This document shows positions 28,388 through 37,627 of a stretch of DNA of 64,000 nucleotides, in pieces. Position 1 is the stretch's first letter. Each line of letters starts with the position of its first letter. Below the pieces are notes generated by a model. The model was not told the DNA's origin. It was given only the letters and a program-made list of their open reading frames with translations, and did not search any database. A program made the position numbers and the translations under genes. This stretch comes from Lentibacillus salicampi (GTDB taxonomy: Bacteria; Bacillota; Bacilli; Bacillales; Amphibacillaceae), in the NCBI RefSeq assembly GCF_004565465.1, contig NZ_SRHY01000002.1, positions 62,001 through 126,000 of the forward strand. Reading direction: 5' to 3'.

Positions 28388-29439
28388 GCATGTTGGTATT
28401 TGATTTGGTTGAGTTCTTTCATTAAATCACTGCCGACAGTCTGCCTTGTTTTGTCATATAGGGGCTGAAGTGTCCGGAACCATTGCGCACGTTCTTCAGC
28501 TGACAGTGTATAGATATCCAGAGACTTGTTGGATCTAAGGGCACGGGCATGCTGGTCGTTAATTTCGATAGCATGTCTCCTTCCCCAATCGGTTGCCTCG
28601 CTAATAGAATCATTGATAGCTTTCTGAATGGATGGCGATAAACTATTCCAAAAGTCCCTGTTGATTAAAACGCCATAGCCGAGGTAACCGTGATTGCTGA
28701 TGGTGAGATACTGCTGGTAGTCGTAAAATTTTTTTGTATTAATGTTTGATAGAGTATTCTCCTGTGCATCCACAAAATTCACTTCAAGATTCTGATAGGT
28801 TTTACTGAAGGGTAAGGTACTGCTGCTGGCGTTTAATTGGTTGAATTGCTCTTGGATTACCTCGCCAGGCATGGTACGGAAATGAAGTCGGCTGAAATCA
28901 TCGGGTGTTTTAATCGAATAGTCCCGATTCGTGATTTGTTTGAATCCGTTGTACCACAAATCCAGCCCCTTCACGTTAGAGCGATCGAGCTCTTCAAGCA
29001 GTGTTTCACCAATCTCACCTTCATAAGCCGCTTCGACAGCCCTGTAATTGGGAAAAGCAAATGGTAAGTCAAGTATTTGCCATTCGGGGTAATGTTCGCT
29101 GATCTTTGCTGTTGCTGGTGCAATCATTTCGACATTGCCGTTTTGAACGGCCTTCCATTCATTTTTATCATTATATAATGTGGCATTCGGGAATAGATGT
29201 ACGATTACTTGACCGTTTGTTTTATCTTCAACAAGTGTCGCAAATCTTGAAGCGGTTCTTCCTTTTGGCGTATTTTCTGCCGTAACGTAGCTTAAACGGA
29301 TAATGATTTGCTCATCCAAGCCCTCCTGTTCGTCGTCATAGTAGGTATCGGAAGCCATTTCTTTTATATCAAATCCGATTATTACAGCAGCGATAATTCC
29401 TGCTACAATAAGTAATAGGATTATTAAAAAGTTACGCAA
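28381..29439 (-). CDS. dctB: DctB-like DctP-family solute-binding protein (co-sensor)
   Basis: A membrane-anchored binding protein (about 352 residues) with an uncleaved-looking hydrophobic N-terminus (FLIILLLIVAGIIAAVIIGF). It closely resembles B. subtilis DctB over its length: YDDEQEGLDEQI, TAENTPKG, VIVHLFPNATLYNDKNEW, DLPFAFPNY, LWYNGFKQITN, FVDAQENTLSNI and YLTISNHGYLGYGVL. In B. subtilis DctB helps the DctS kinase sense C4-dicarboxylates instead of feeding a TRAP permease. The TTG at 29439 follows AGGTGG; a GTG at 29451 is an alternative. It is transcribed divergently from dctS. Confidence 0.85.
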   Translation of the reverse strand: MRNFLIILLLIVAGIIAAVIIGFDIKEMASDTYYDDEQEGLDEQIIIRLSYVTAENTPKGRTASRFATLVEDKTNGQVIVHLFPNATLYNDKNEWKAVQNGNVEMIAPATAKISEHYPEWQILDLPFAFPNYRAVEAAYEGEIGETLLEELDRSNVKGLDLWYNGFKQITNRDYSIKTPDDFSRLHFRTMPGEVIQEQFNQLNASSSTLPFSKTYQNLEVNFVDAQENTLSNINTKKFYDYQQYLTISNHGYLGYGVLINRDFWNSLSPSIQKAINDSISEATDWGRRHAIEINDQHARALRSNKSLDIYTLSAEERAQWFRTLQPLYDKTRQTVGSDLMKELNQIKYQHAY

Positions 29440-29531
29440 ATCACTCACCACCTGTATAATGGTTAATACCGCTATACCATTCTATCACATGATTTCGATT
29501 GTTGTTGATTCTATCATAGGAGACGGTTTGG

Positions 29532-31148
29532 ATGGGACTAAAGAAGCTGCCGATACGCCTGAAAATTATGATTCTATCGTTTGGAATTGTTTTATTTTCA
29601 TTACTGATTGTCGGAATAACAGTTATCGGGAATATATATCAGGGTGAAGAAGAGCAGCTGGGAGAACGTGGTCTGATGACAGGTAGAATTGTCGCAAATT
29701 TGCCTGAAGTAGAGGAAGGCCTGGCGAAACCCGACGGATGGGAAGTTATTAATCCGGTTGTGGAGCGGATGGAAACCGTTAATCAAGTGGATTATATTGT
29801 TGTGCTGAATATGAATCGGATTCGGTATTCCCACCCGCTTGACGAGCAGCTTGGGACCGTTTCATCGGGGAAAGATGAAGGGGCAGCTTTTGCCGAGCAC
29901 AGCTATGTCACGAAGGCAAAAGGTGACCAGGGGACGTTTGTACGTTCCTTCGTTCCGGTGATGGATGATCATCATGAACAAATCGGTGTGGTCATTGCAG
30001 GGAGTAAGCTACCCTCTTTTTTAGCCATTTTGTCGACCATACGTTTTGAGATCATCGCCATTGCTTTACTGACACTTGCCTTTGGGATTGTGGGTTCCTT
30101 TCTTTTGGCAAACCATGTCAAACAACAGACATTTTTTATGGAACCGCATGAAATGGCACGGGTACTCGAAGAACGGACGGCTGTTTTCCAGGCAATGCAT
30201 GAAGGTGTGATTGCCGTTGACCGGGATGAAAGGCTGGTTGTTTTTAACGATAAAGCAAAGGAAATATTAGATATGAATGAGGAAGTGAACGGAAAATCTT
30301 TGGAAGCAATGCTTTCCGATAGCGAGATCGCCATGCATCTCAGAAAAAAATCAGGAAAATTAAATGAAACGGTCCGTATCGCAGACCGACTGATCATGTT
30401 GAACCGAATACCTATTAGAGTGGAAAAGCAGTTTGCCGGTACGATGGTCATATTTCAGGATAAAACGGACGTTACGAAAATGGCTGAAGAATTGACAGGT
30501 TTTAAAGCATTTGTTGATGCATTGCGGGTACAGAATCATGAGTATATGAACAAATTACACACGGTAGCCGGGCTTATTCAGCTGGATCAGAGCGAACAAG
30601 CACTGGAATATGTCTTTCAAATGACCGATCAACAAGCAAAACGCTCAAAATATATTTTGGATCGGATAAGACATTACAGCATTGCTGGTCTGCTTATCAG
30701 TAAAATTCGCAGGGGTGAGGAAATCGGAATTGAAGTAACGCTTAATGAAAATAGTAACCTGGAATTTTATCCACCTATGATAAATGACCATGACTTTGTC
30801 AAAATGCTGGGTAACCTGATTGAAAATGCATTTGAAGCGTTGGAAGGATGCATGAACCAGGATAAATATGTTGATGTGGCCATTAGGCAGGATGATGATA
30901 CATGTATGATAGAAGTAGCTGATAATGGTAGTGGCATCACCGAAACAGATCAGCAGCACATATTTAAAAAGGGTTATACCACCAAAGGTAAAGATGGCTC
31001 TGGCCTGGGATTACATTTAATTCAACAGACAGTAACCAGAGCAGAAGGTACGGTGAATGTTCATTCGACGTTACATAAAGGGACGGAAATGGTCATAGAG
31101 ATGCCAATGAAATTGGGAGGTCGAACTGTCAATGACACGATCAGATAA
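29532..31148 (+). CDS. dctS: sensor histidine kinase of the CitA/DcuS/DctS family
   Basis: A 538-residue membrane kinase. Two membrane helices (about 12-34 and 172-194) flank an extracytoplasmic PAS-like sensor domain; a cytoplasmic PAS domain (about 215-320, AMHEGVIAVDRDERLVVFNDKA) follows. The phospho-acceptor His lies in QNHEYMNKLHTVAGLIQL, and the ATPase domain shows NLIENAFEAL, DNGSGI and GSGLGLHLI. The ATG follows GGAGACGG. It overlaps dctR by 17 bases. Citrate or C4-dicarboxylate-type ligands are expected for the family. Confidence 0.92.
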   Translation: MGLKKLPIRLKIMILSFGIVLFSLLIVGITVIGNIYQGEEEQLGERGLMTGRIVANLPEVEEGLAKPDGWEVINPVVERMETVNQVDYIVVLNMNRIRYSHPLDEQLGTVSSGKDEGAAFAEHSYVTKAKGDQGTFVRSFVPVMDDHHEQIGVVIAGSKLPSFLAILSTIRFEIIAIALLTLAFGIVGSFLLANHVKQQTFFMEPHEMARVLEERTAVFQAMHEGVIAVDRDERLVVFNDKAKEILDMNEEVNGKSLEAMLSDSEIAMHLRKKSGKLNETVRIADRLIMLNRIPIRVEKQFAGTMVIFQDKTDVTKMAEELTGFKAFVDALRVQNHEYMNKLHTVAGLIQLDQSEQALEYVFQMTDQQAKRSKYILDRIRHYSIAGLLISKIRRGEEIGIEVTLNENSNLEFYPPMINDHDFVKMLGNLIENAFEALEGCMNQDKYVDVAIRQDDDTCMIEVADNGSGITETDQQHIFKKGYTTKGKDGSGLGLHLIQQTVTRAEGTVNVHSTLHKGTEMVIEMPMKLGGRTVNDTIR

Positions 31149-31818
31149 CATCACGGTTTTGTTAATAGAAGATGATCCGATGGTCCAGGAAGTCAACCGG
31201 CAGATGATTGAGAAAGTGGGAGGTTTTCAGGTAATTGCTGCTGCGGGCGATGGAAAGAAGGGGATGGAAGTTGCACTTGAGCAAAAACCGAATCTCGTTG
31301 TCCTTGATATTTTTATGCCTGAACTTGATGGTATTCGAACATTACATAAACTCCGTAGTGAAGAGTTGGATATTGATGTCCTCGTTGTTTCAGCTGCTGA
31401 TGACACTGAAACGATCAGAAAGGCGCTTCAATATGGTGCAATCGACTATATCATTAAACCATTTTCATTTGATCGATTGGTACAGGCATTAAATAAGTAC
31501 AGGATTTTTTTGCGTCAGTTTTCCGGTACAACGAAAACAGAGCAGCAAAAAATTGATGCCTGGATATCCCGAAACACTGAAAAACAACAGGATACGGTGC
31601 TTCCGAAGGGGCTTAATCAGCAAACGTTAACCCAAGTCAGGAATTATTTGACCAATCGGACCTCACCGGTATCCGCTGATGAAACAGCCTCCTATATAGG
31701 AATTGCCCGTGTTACCGCAAGACGGTATCTGGATTATATGGTGAAAGCTGCACAAGCAGAGATTCATTTGCGGTATGGGGAAGTGGGACGCCCGATTAAT
31801 CGCTACAAGCTGAAGTGA
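31132..31818 (+). CDS. dctR: response regulator of the CitB/DcuR/DctR family
   Basis: A 228-residue regulator. The receiver domain has acidic residues 14-15 (EDD), phospho-acceptor Asp59 (VVLDIFMPELDG) and Lys109 (IIKPFSFDR). The C-terminal helix-turn-helix region includes TRTSPVSADETASYIGIARVTARRYLDY, typical of CitB-type regulators. It partners with DctS and most likely activates the TRAP genes that follow. Confidence 0.93.
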   Translation: MTRSDNITVLLIEDDPMVQEVNRQMIEKVGGFQVIAAAGDGKKGMEVALEQKPNLVVLDIFMPELDGIRTLHKLRSEELDIDVLVVSAADDTETIRKALQYGAIDYIIKPFSFDRLVQALNKYRIFLRQFSGTTKTEQQKIDAWISRNTEKQQDTVLPKGLNQQTLTQVRNYLTNRTSPVSADETASYIGIARVTARRYLDYMVKAAQAEIHLRYGEVGRPINRYKLK

Positions 31819-31879
31819 TGGAACAAAAGATCAAAAAGACCAATATGTCCATTATGTTCTAAATATTCAAAAGTTACTT

Positions 31880-31893
31880 TGTAAGCGTTAACA
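31880..31893 (+). promoter_or_regulatory. cre box (perfect consensus) before the TAXI-TRAP operon
   Basis: TGTAAGCGTTAACA fits the cre consensus TGWAANCGNTNWCA at every position. It lies 32 bases before the start codon of the binding protein, where CcpA should repress the operon when a preferred sugar is present. Confidence 0.85.
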
Positions 31894-31924
31894 TGATAGA
31901 AATATGAAATTTGGGGGTATGATT

Positions 31925-32926
31925 GTGAAGAAAAAACTTGTATTTATAAGTCTATTTCTAATGCTTGTGTTGTTAGCAGCATGCGGTGACAGTGATTCTG
32001 CTGAAGGAACGGATGAATCTGGCGACGGAGACGGGGGTGGCGAATCGCTCGTTTTCGGAACCGGTGGGACTTCAGGGACATACTATCCCATCGGTGGTGC
32101 TTTGAAGCCAATTTTTGAAGAAAGTGATCAAGTTGGTAATGTGACGGTAGAGTCGACGGGCGCCTCTGTAGCCAATATTCAAAATATGCAGGATGGGTTG
32201 AACCAGATGACAATCATCATGAGTGATGTAGCTTATGATGCCCTTGAAGGGACAGGCCAATTTGAAGGCAGCCAGGCAGATGTTCAGGCATTGGCTGGTA
32301 TGTACCAAAATGTCGTGCAGGTTGTGGCAATGGCAGACAGCGGCATCGAAACGATTAAGGATCTGGAAGGAAAACGGGTTGGTGTCGGAAAAGTGGGTTC
32401 CGGCGTCGAACAAAGCGCACAAAAGGTCTTGGAAGCTATTGATCTAACATATGATGATCTTTCCAAAGTCACACATACCGGGTATGCCGACAGTGTACAG
32501 GAGATGAAAAATGGAACACTGGATGCCGCATTTTTTACGTCAGGTGTTCCAAACAGCAGTATCACTGATCTGAAACAGCAAAATGAAATGGTGTTTGTTG
32601 AAATCAAAGATGACGTTGCGGCGACATTGATGGATACTTACCCATTCTATAAAGAATTCACCATTCCTGCCGGAGACGAGGCGATGTATAACTTGGATCA
32701 GGAAGTCAACACAGTTGGTATTCAAAATATGATTACTGTTTCCCCGGACTTAAGTGAAGATTTAGTTTATGATCTGACCAAACGCTATTATGACTATCTT
32801 GACAGTGATGAGGTATCAATCAGTGCACTGAATCAATTGCCTCGTGAAGATATTGCTAAGGATTTAGTCGCGCCATTGCATCCAGGCGCTAAGAAATTTT
32901 ATGAAGAAAATGACATGCTGGAATAG
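31925..32926 (+). CDS. TAXI-family TRAP transporter solute-binding lipoprotein
   Basis: A 333-residue lipoprotein. The signal ends in a lipobox (LVLLAAC), followed by an acidic Gly/Asp/Ser-rich linker. The TAXI fold begins LVFGTGGTSGTYYPIGGAL, with TGASVANIQNM, KDLEGKRVGVGKVGSG, and LDAAFFTSGVPNSSITDL. TAXI proteins bind organic acids or amino acids (for example glutamate or 2-oxoglutarate) for TRAP permeases. The GTG at 31925 follows GGGGG by seven bases; the ATG at 31919 would be too close. Confidence 0.9.
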   Translation: MKKKLVFISLFLMLVLLAACGDSDSAEGTDESGDGDGGGESLVFGTGGTSGTYYPIGGALKPIFEESDQVGNVTVESTGASVANIQNMQDGLNQMTIIMSDVAYDALEGTGQFEGSQADVQALAGMYQNVVQVVAMADSGIETIKDLEGKRVGVGKVGSGVEQSAQKVLEAIDLTYDDLSKVTHTGYADSVQEMKNGTLDAAFFTSGVPNSSITDLKQQNEMVFVEIKDDVAATLMDTYPFYKEFTIPAGDEAMYNLDQEVNTVGIQNMITVSPDLSEDLVYDLTKRYYDYLDSDEVSISALNQLPREDIAKDLVAPLHPGAKKFYEENDMLE

Positions 32927-32929
32927 TCA

Positions 32930-33421
32930 ATGTTCCGCAAATGTCATGCAGTCCTTTCGCTGGGGCTGGTTCTTCTAATTATTATCAGTCTAATATGTTT
33001 TCCGGTTAAGGCTTTGACTGTCCTGAATGGTGACCAGCTGATCTATAGTTTTTATTTGAAAGATTATTCCTTTTCAATCCAATGGAAGCATTCGGTGGAG
33101 AAGGAAGCATGGGTAGAGCAATTTAAGGTTCATAACAACGGGTTATCTCTAGAAGCAACCAAATTCAAAACGTTCGGTGCGGGTGTTCCATCCAAATCGG
33201 AACACCCTGCCGTTTTAAAAGATGGCTGGGTTCATATGGATATTGAACGGCATATTGGTGATGAACTTGTTGTGCGTTCCAATCAAATGAATGACTATCA
33301 ATTACAATTTGGTCATAATGCTTATGATTTAAAACCGAGTGATGAAGCGTATGTGATAACGGTGAATGAGAAGCCTTTGTATGACATTATATACACACAT
33401 TTAAAGCGTATTGTGAGGTGA
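32930..33421 (+). CDS. DUF1850 family protein
   Basis: A 163-residue protein with an N-terminal hydrophobic signal or anchor (VLSLGLVLLIIISLICF) and the DUF1850 pattern: YSFSIQWKHSVEKEAWVEQF (about 45-64) and KFKTFGAGVPS (about 82-92). DUF1850 genes typically sit between the TAXI binding protein and the fused permease, as here. The role is unknown; an extracytoplasmic accessory to transport is likely. It starts three bases after the previous stop and ends five before the permease. Confidence 0.82.
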   Translation: MFRKCHAVLSLGLVLLIIISLICFPVKALTVLNGDQLIYSFYLKDYSFSIQWKHSVEKEAWVEQFKVHNNGLSLEATKFKTFGAGVPSKSEHPAVLKDGWVHMDIERHIGDELVVRSNQMNDYQLQFGHNAYDLKPSDEAYVITVNEKPLYDIIYTHLKRIVR

Positions 33422-33425
33422 GACA

Positions 33426-35579
33426 ATGGGAAATAAAGCAAATGCTGAAGACTATGATCGCGAAAGTAATCTCAGAACAAGTTACCCGAAAATCGTCGGA
33501 ATTTTTATAACTGTTATCGGGGCAGGCCTTGGTTTGTTTCACTTATATACATCTTACGCAGGGGCGTTAGTGGATATAAAACAGCGAAGTATTCATTTAT
33601 ATGTGCTGATGCTTTTAGGGTTTCTATTATATCCGGTCTTTAAAAAAGGGAAAAAGAACCAGATACCATTTTACGATTATATAATCGCCGGATTGGCAGC
33701 AGGATTGGGTCTGTATATGTTGTTTACTGCTAACCGGATTATTGAATCGGGCGGTCAAATTAATCAGATAGATTTGTATGTTGGGGTGGCCGTTCTGATT
33801 TTATTGCTGGAGGTTACCCGCCGTGTCACCGGTTGGGGACTGACCCTGCTGGCGCTGGGATTCCTTATTTACGGCTTTTACGTTAAACTATCAGTATATC
33901 CCGAATTGACGGCACCGGTTATTCAAAGTGTAACGGAAGGGATCATTTCACATCTGGTTTTTATTACGGAAGGTATTTTAGGGACGGCGATTGGCGTGTC
34001 AGCCAGTTACATTATTCTATTTATTTTATTTGGTGCGTTTCTGAGCAAGTCCGGTATGGGGCAGATGTTTAATGACCTGGCGATGGCTGTAGCCGGACAT
34101 ACGAAAGGTGGCCCCGCCAAGGTTGCTGTCCTTTCCAGCGGCTTTTTGGGCTCGATAAACGGGTCTGCAATTGCCAATGTCGTAACGACGGGTGCCTTTA
34201 CCATCCCGCTAATGAAAAAGATTGGTTATCATAAAAATTTTGCTGGTGCAGTTGAATCAGCCGCCAGTGTCGGTGGACAGATATTGCCGCCAATTATGGG
34301 AGCTGCGGCCTTCATTATGGCTGAAAATCTCGGGGTGCCATATACGACCATTATACTTGCCGGCATTATTCCGGCATTACTTTTTTATATTGGTATTTTG
34401 CTGCAGGTACACATCAGAGCCTCTAAACTTGGTCTGAAAGGACTTAAACGGAATGAATTGCCGTCTATTACAAACGTGTTAAAAAAACGTGGTCATTTAT
34501 TAATCCCGATGGTCATTCTGTTATATCTATTATTCTCAGGCAAAACGCCCTTTTACGCAGCCTTCTGGTCCATTCTTTCGACCGTGGTTATAACAGGTAC
34601 AGCCAGGATGCTTGCCCTCGGTACAGCCGTTTCCATGTTTTTGATTTTTGAGCCGCAAGTCCGGGCCATTTTATCTGGTACAAATATTCCGGGGTTGCGG
34701 GATAATTGGCTTGAGCTTGGATTAGTTGTGGTTGTCCCTTTAATTGTTAATCTGTTTCGCAAAAAGGCTGGAGTAAAGGCAGAAGAAATCAGTATCGGTT
34801 CGTTTGTCGGGGCATTGGAGGATGGTGTCCGAACGACAATTCCTGTTGCGATTGCCTGTGGTGCTGTCGGTATCATCGTAGGGATCGCTTCACTGACGGG
34901 GGTAGCACTGGAGATTGCCAGCACGATTGTGAGCCTGGGTGAGGTTATTAACAGCCCCCTTGTCCAATTGCTGATCACCCTTGTCCTGACAATGGTTGCG
35001 TCCATTATTTTGGGAATGGGGCTGCCAAGTATTCCGACCTATATTATCACCAGTACCATGGCGGCACCAATACTGCTGCAGCTTCCATATTTCAGGGAGC
35101 TGGCAGGGTCCGGTGAAACGGCGGTATTTGTGGCGCATATGTTTGTATTCTATTTTGGTATATTTGCCAATATCACACCACCCGTAGCACTCGCGGCATT
35201 TGCCGGTTCCGGAATCAGCGGCGGCGATCCGATGCGGACAGGATTCCAGGCTATGAAACTGGCCATTGCCGGATTTATTGTACCATTCATGTTTGTGTTT
35301 TCTCATGAAATGCTGATGATTGATGCAACAGTAGGGAATGTTCTATTAATTGCAACAACCTCACTGATGGGCGTCTTCCTCTTATCCGTTTCAGCAGAGG
35401 GGTACTTTAAGGTGCCGATGCGCTGGTATTTGAGAATAATAGCCATTGTAGGCGCGCTACTTTTAATATATCCGGGAATATGGACAGATATCATAGGTTT
35501 GATTGCATTTGTTATGATAATAGGAACCCGTTTTATACGAAAAAATATTAAACAAGAGCCGGCTTCAGTTGCAAAATAG
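33426..35579 (+). CDS. TRAP transporter permease, 4TM/12TM fusion
   Basis: A 717-residue polytopic membrane protein in which the small (DctQ-like, first ~150 residues) and large (DctM-like) subunits are fused, as usual for TAXI systems. DctM-like segments: GFLGSINGSAIANVVTTGAFTIPLMKKIGY, SAASVGGQILPPIMGAAAF, SIILGMGLPSIPTY, and FGIFANITPPVALAAFAGS. It probably uses the Na+ gradient, fitting a halophile. The operon TAXI-DUF1850-permease is compact. Confidence 0.93.
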   Translation: MGNKANAEDYDRESNLRTSYPKIVGIFITVIGAGLGLFHLYTSYAGALVDIKQRSIHLYVLMLLGFLLYPVFKKGKKNQIPFYDYIIAGLAAGLGLYMLFTANRIIESGGQINQIDLYVGVAVLILLLEVTRRVTGWGLTLLALGFLIYGFYVKLSVYPELTAPVIQSVTEGIISHLVFITEGILGTAIGVSASYIILFILFGAFLSKSGMGQMFNDLAMAVAGHTKGGPAKVAVLSSGFLGSINGSAIANVVTTGAFTIPLMKKIGYHKNFAGAVESAASVGGQILPPIMGAAAFIMAENLGVPYTTIILAGIIPALLFYIGILLQVHIRASKLGLKGLKRNELPSITNVLKKRGHLLIPMVILLYLLFSGKTPFYAAFWSILSTVVITGTARMLALGTAVSMFLIFEPQVRAILSGTNIPGLRDNWLELGLVVVVPLIVNLFRKKAGVKAEEISIGSFVGALEDGVRTTIPVAIACGAVGIIVGIASLTGVALEIASTIVSLGEVINSPLVQLLITLVLTMVASIILGMGLPSIPTYIITSTMAAPILLQLPYFRELAGSGETAVFVAHMFVFYFGIFANITPPVALAAFAGSGISGGDPMRTGFQAMKLAIAGFIVPFMFVFSHEMLMIDATVGNVLLIATTSLMGVFLLSVSAEGYFKVPMRWYLRIIAIVGALLLIYPGIWTDIIGLIAFVMIIGTRFIRKNIKQEPASVAK

Positions 35580-35622
35580 TGGACGCATTTTATAACCTTG
35601 GCTCTTATTGGGAGGTATTCGA

Positions 35623-36414
35623 ATGAACCTTGGTCTAAAAGGTAAATCTGTCCTCGTCCTCGCTTCCAGCAAAGGACTGGGGAAAGCAACAGCTCTTGAA
35701 TTTGCTGCAGAGGGCGCAAATGTGTTTTTGGCCAGCCGGAATGAAGAAGCGCTGGGGCAAACGGTAAAAGAAATACAAGAGAAAACAGGCAATCCAAACG
35801 TCGCATACAGTGTGTGTGATATTACCCGCGCCGGCGCAATTAAGCAGCTTGTTGCAGATGCATCCGCCGAGCATGGGACCGTCGATGTTCTCATCAATAA
35901 TGCTGGCGGTCCACCTGCCGGGACGTTTGATGATGTCAATGACGATGCCTGGCAGCATGCATTTGAGTTGAACCTGCTGAGTTTTGTCCGCGCAATCCGG
36001 GAAGTTTTACCCGGTATGCGGGAAAACGGAGGCGGACATATTCTTAATTTCGCCTCGTCATCCATCAAACAGCCGATCGATGGGCTGATTTTGTCCAATA
36101 CATTCAGGGCAGGGATTACCGGCCTTTCGAAAAGTTTGTCGCAGGAACTGGCGGAGGATAATATTCTGATTAACACGATCGGCCCGGGGAGGATTGGCAC
36201 TGATCGCGTTGATCATCTTGACTCGGTCCAGGCTGAAAAACGCGGCATACCGATTGACGAGGTCAAGGAAGAAGCAGAGAAGAAAATCCCGATCGGGCGG
36301 TATGGTGAGCCTGAGGAATTTGCCAGAATCGCAGTATTTCTATGCTCGGGAGCGAATACGTATGTGACCGGCCAGTCATTGCTGGTTGATGGTGGAATGG
36401 TGAAGGCGTTGTAG
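35623..36414 (+). CDS. short-chain dehydrogenase/reductase family protein, atypical active site
   Basis: A 263-residue SDR with a clear nucleotide-binding motif (VLASSKGLGKATALEFA, about 11-27) and NNAGGPPAG. The catalytic Ser region reads FASSSIKQPIDGLILSNTFRAGITGLSKSL. At the place of the usual YxxxK it has SNTFR, so both the Tyr and the Lys appear to be replaced. Related Bacillus SDRs share this SNTFR pattern, so it is likely a real subfamily. The C-terminus (VTGQSLLVDGGMVKAL) is normal. The ATG follows GGGAGG. It follows the TRAP permease by 43 bases and may act on the imported compound. Confidence 0.85.
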   Translation: MNLGLKGKSVLVLASSKGLGKATALEFAAEGANVFLASRNEEALGQTVKEIQEKTGNPNVAYSVCDITRAGAIKQLVADASAEHGTVDVLINNAGGPPAGTFDDVNDDAWQHAFELNLLSFVRAIREVLPGMRENGGGHILNFASSSIKQPIDGLILSNTFRAGITGLSKSLSQELAEDNILINTIGPGRIGTDRVDHLDSVQAEKRGIPIDEVKEEAEKKIPIGRYGEPEEFARIAVFLCSGANTYVTGQSLLVDGGMVKAL

Positions 36415-36437
36415 GGGTTAATCGAATATAAGTCATG

Positions 36438-36474
36438 CGGAAAAAGGTTTGGTGACAGTGTCAAGCCTTTTTCA
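36438..36474 (+). terminator. terminator of the TRAP-SDR operon
   Basis: GAAAAAGGTTTG pairs with CAAGCCTTTTTC (one G-U), with the T-rich arm acting as the run. Confidence 0.7.
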
Positions 36475-36524
36475 ATTGATTCATGTTGTTCTCGTCTTCA
36501 CTTGACTGAATGGACGCAATAGCA

Positions 36525-36554
36525 TTGACGATGTGGATTGAGCCCATATATTAT
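36525..36554 (+). promoter_or_regulatory. sigma-A-like promoter of the ribokinase gene
   Basis: TTGACG (36525-36530) and TATTAT (36549-36554) with an 18-bp spacer, about 85 bases ahead of the start codon. Confidence 0.5.
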
Positions 36555-36638
36555 ATAGAAAAGGACACAGAGCCAGGTTAACTAAATCAGGGTAGATGAC
36601 AAGCTTTTAGGTAATCGAAGCAGGAAAGAGGGAGACGA

Positions 36639-37535
36639 ATGAACACTAAACCGAATGTGTGCATTGTGGGCAGTATAAATATGGACTTAACGGTGATCAC
36701 GGATAAAATGCCGATGCAAGGGGAGACAGTTCTTGGCGACAAGTTTTTCACCAGTCCGGGAGGTAAAGGGGCGAACCAGGCTGTAGCCGCAGCACGTATG
36801 GGGGCTAATGTAAATTTCATCGGTGCTGTCGGAGACGATTCATTTGGACCGACTCTCCGCCAAAACCTGGCAAATGAAGGAGTTGAGACAAAAGGCATTG
36901 AAACCATGTCAGATGAAGCCACCGGTACGGCGACCATTATTTTATCGGAAAGTGATAACCGCATCATTGTTGCTCCGGGTGCCAATAATAGGGTAACACC
37001 TGAACTGGTTATGCAACATAGCGATTTAATCAAAAACAGTGATGTAGTACTGCTTCAGCTGGAAATACCGATGGAGACAATTATGGCCGTAACGGAATTG
37101 GCCGAGGCAAACAAAGTTCCGGTCATTTTGAATCCTGCTCCGTTCCAGCCGCTTCCTGAAGAAGTCCTAAAGAATACGGCCTACTTGACGCCAAATGAAA
37201 TTGAGCTTGCATCCATGAAGGAAGATCCGTTATTTGAGTCCATTCAGGAAAAATTGATTGTGACCCGTGGTGATAAAGGCATATCGTTTGCTGAAAATGG
37301 CGCTGAACGGGAAATCAGCGGGCACAGTGTCCAAGTGACCGATACAACTGGTGCCGGTGATACATTTAACGGTGCACTGGCGGCAGAGCTTGCCGGCGGA
37401 GCGGAACTGTCAGATGCACTTGTCATGGCAAATGCTGCCGCTGCCCTGTCCGTGTCAAAAACAGGAGCACAGGGCGGTATGCCAACTAAACAAGACATCC
37501 AGGAATTTTTACGGAAAAGGAAGATGTCCGAATGA
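36639..37535 (+). CDS. rbsK: ribokinase
   Basis: PfkB-family sugar kinase, 298 residues, that phosphorylates ribose at O5. Visible: CIVGSINMDLTV (8-19), SPGGKGANQAVAAARMGA (about 39-56), NPAPFQPLP, TPNEIE, and the catalytic TTGAGDTFNGALAAELA with the Asp base. The ATG follows GGGAGACG. No rbs transport genes are adjacent, so it may serve nucleoside salvage, or act with the neighbouring sugar-acid operon that converges on it; this is undecided. Confidence 0.88.
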   Translation: MNTKPNVCIVGSINMDLTVITDKMPMQGETVLGDKFFTSPGGKGANQAVAAARMGANVNFIGAVGDDSFGPTLRQNLANEGVETKGIETMSDEATGTATIILSESDNRIIVAPGANNRVTPELVMQHSDLIKNSDVVLLQLEIPMETIMAVTELAEANKVPVILNPAPFQPLPEEVLKNTAYLTPNEIELASMKEDPLFESIQEKLIVTRGDKGISFAENGAEREISGHSVQVTDTTGAGDTFNGALAAELAGGAELSDALVMANAAAALSVSKTGAQGGMPTKQDIQEFLRKRKMSE

Positions 37536-37566
37536 TGAAGGAATAAATGATACTCAAAGTACCAAT

Positions 37567-37606
37567 AAAAAATCACCCCTCAAGGGTATTTGGAGGGGTG
37601 ATTCAC
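37567..37606 (-). terminator. bidirectional terminator between rbsK and gntP
   Basis: AATCACCCCTC pairs with GAGGGGTGATT. On the minus strand it is followed by TTTTT, so it mainly ends the gntP operon; it may also stop rbsK. Confidence 0.8.
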
Positions 37607-37627
37607 ATTTGGATTTACAGACTCCTC

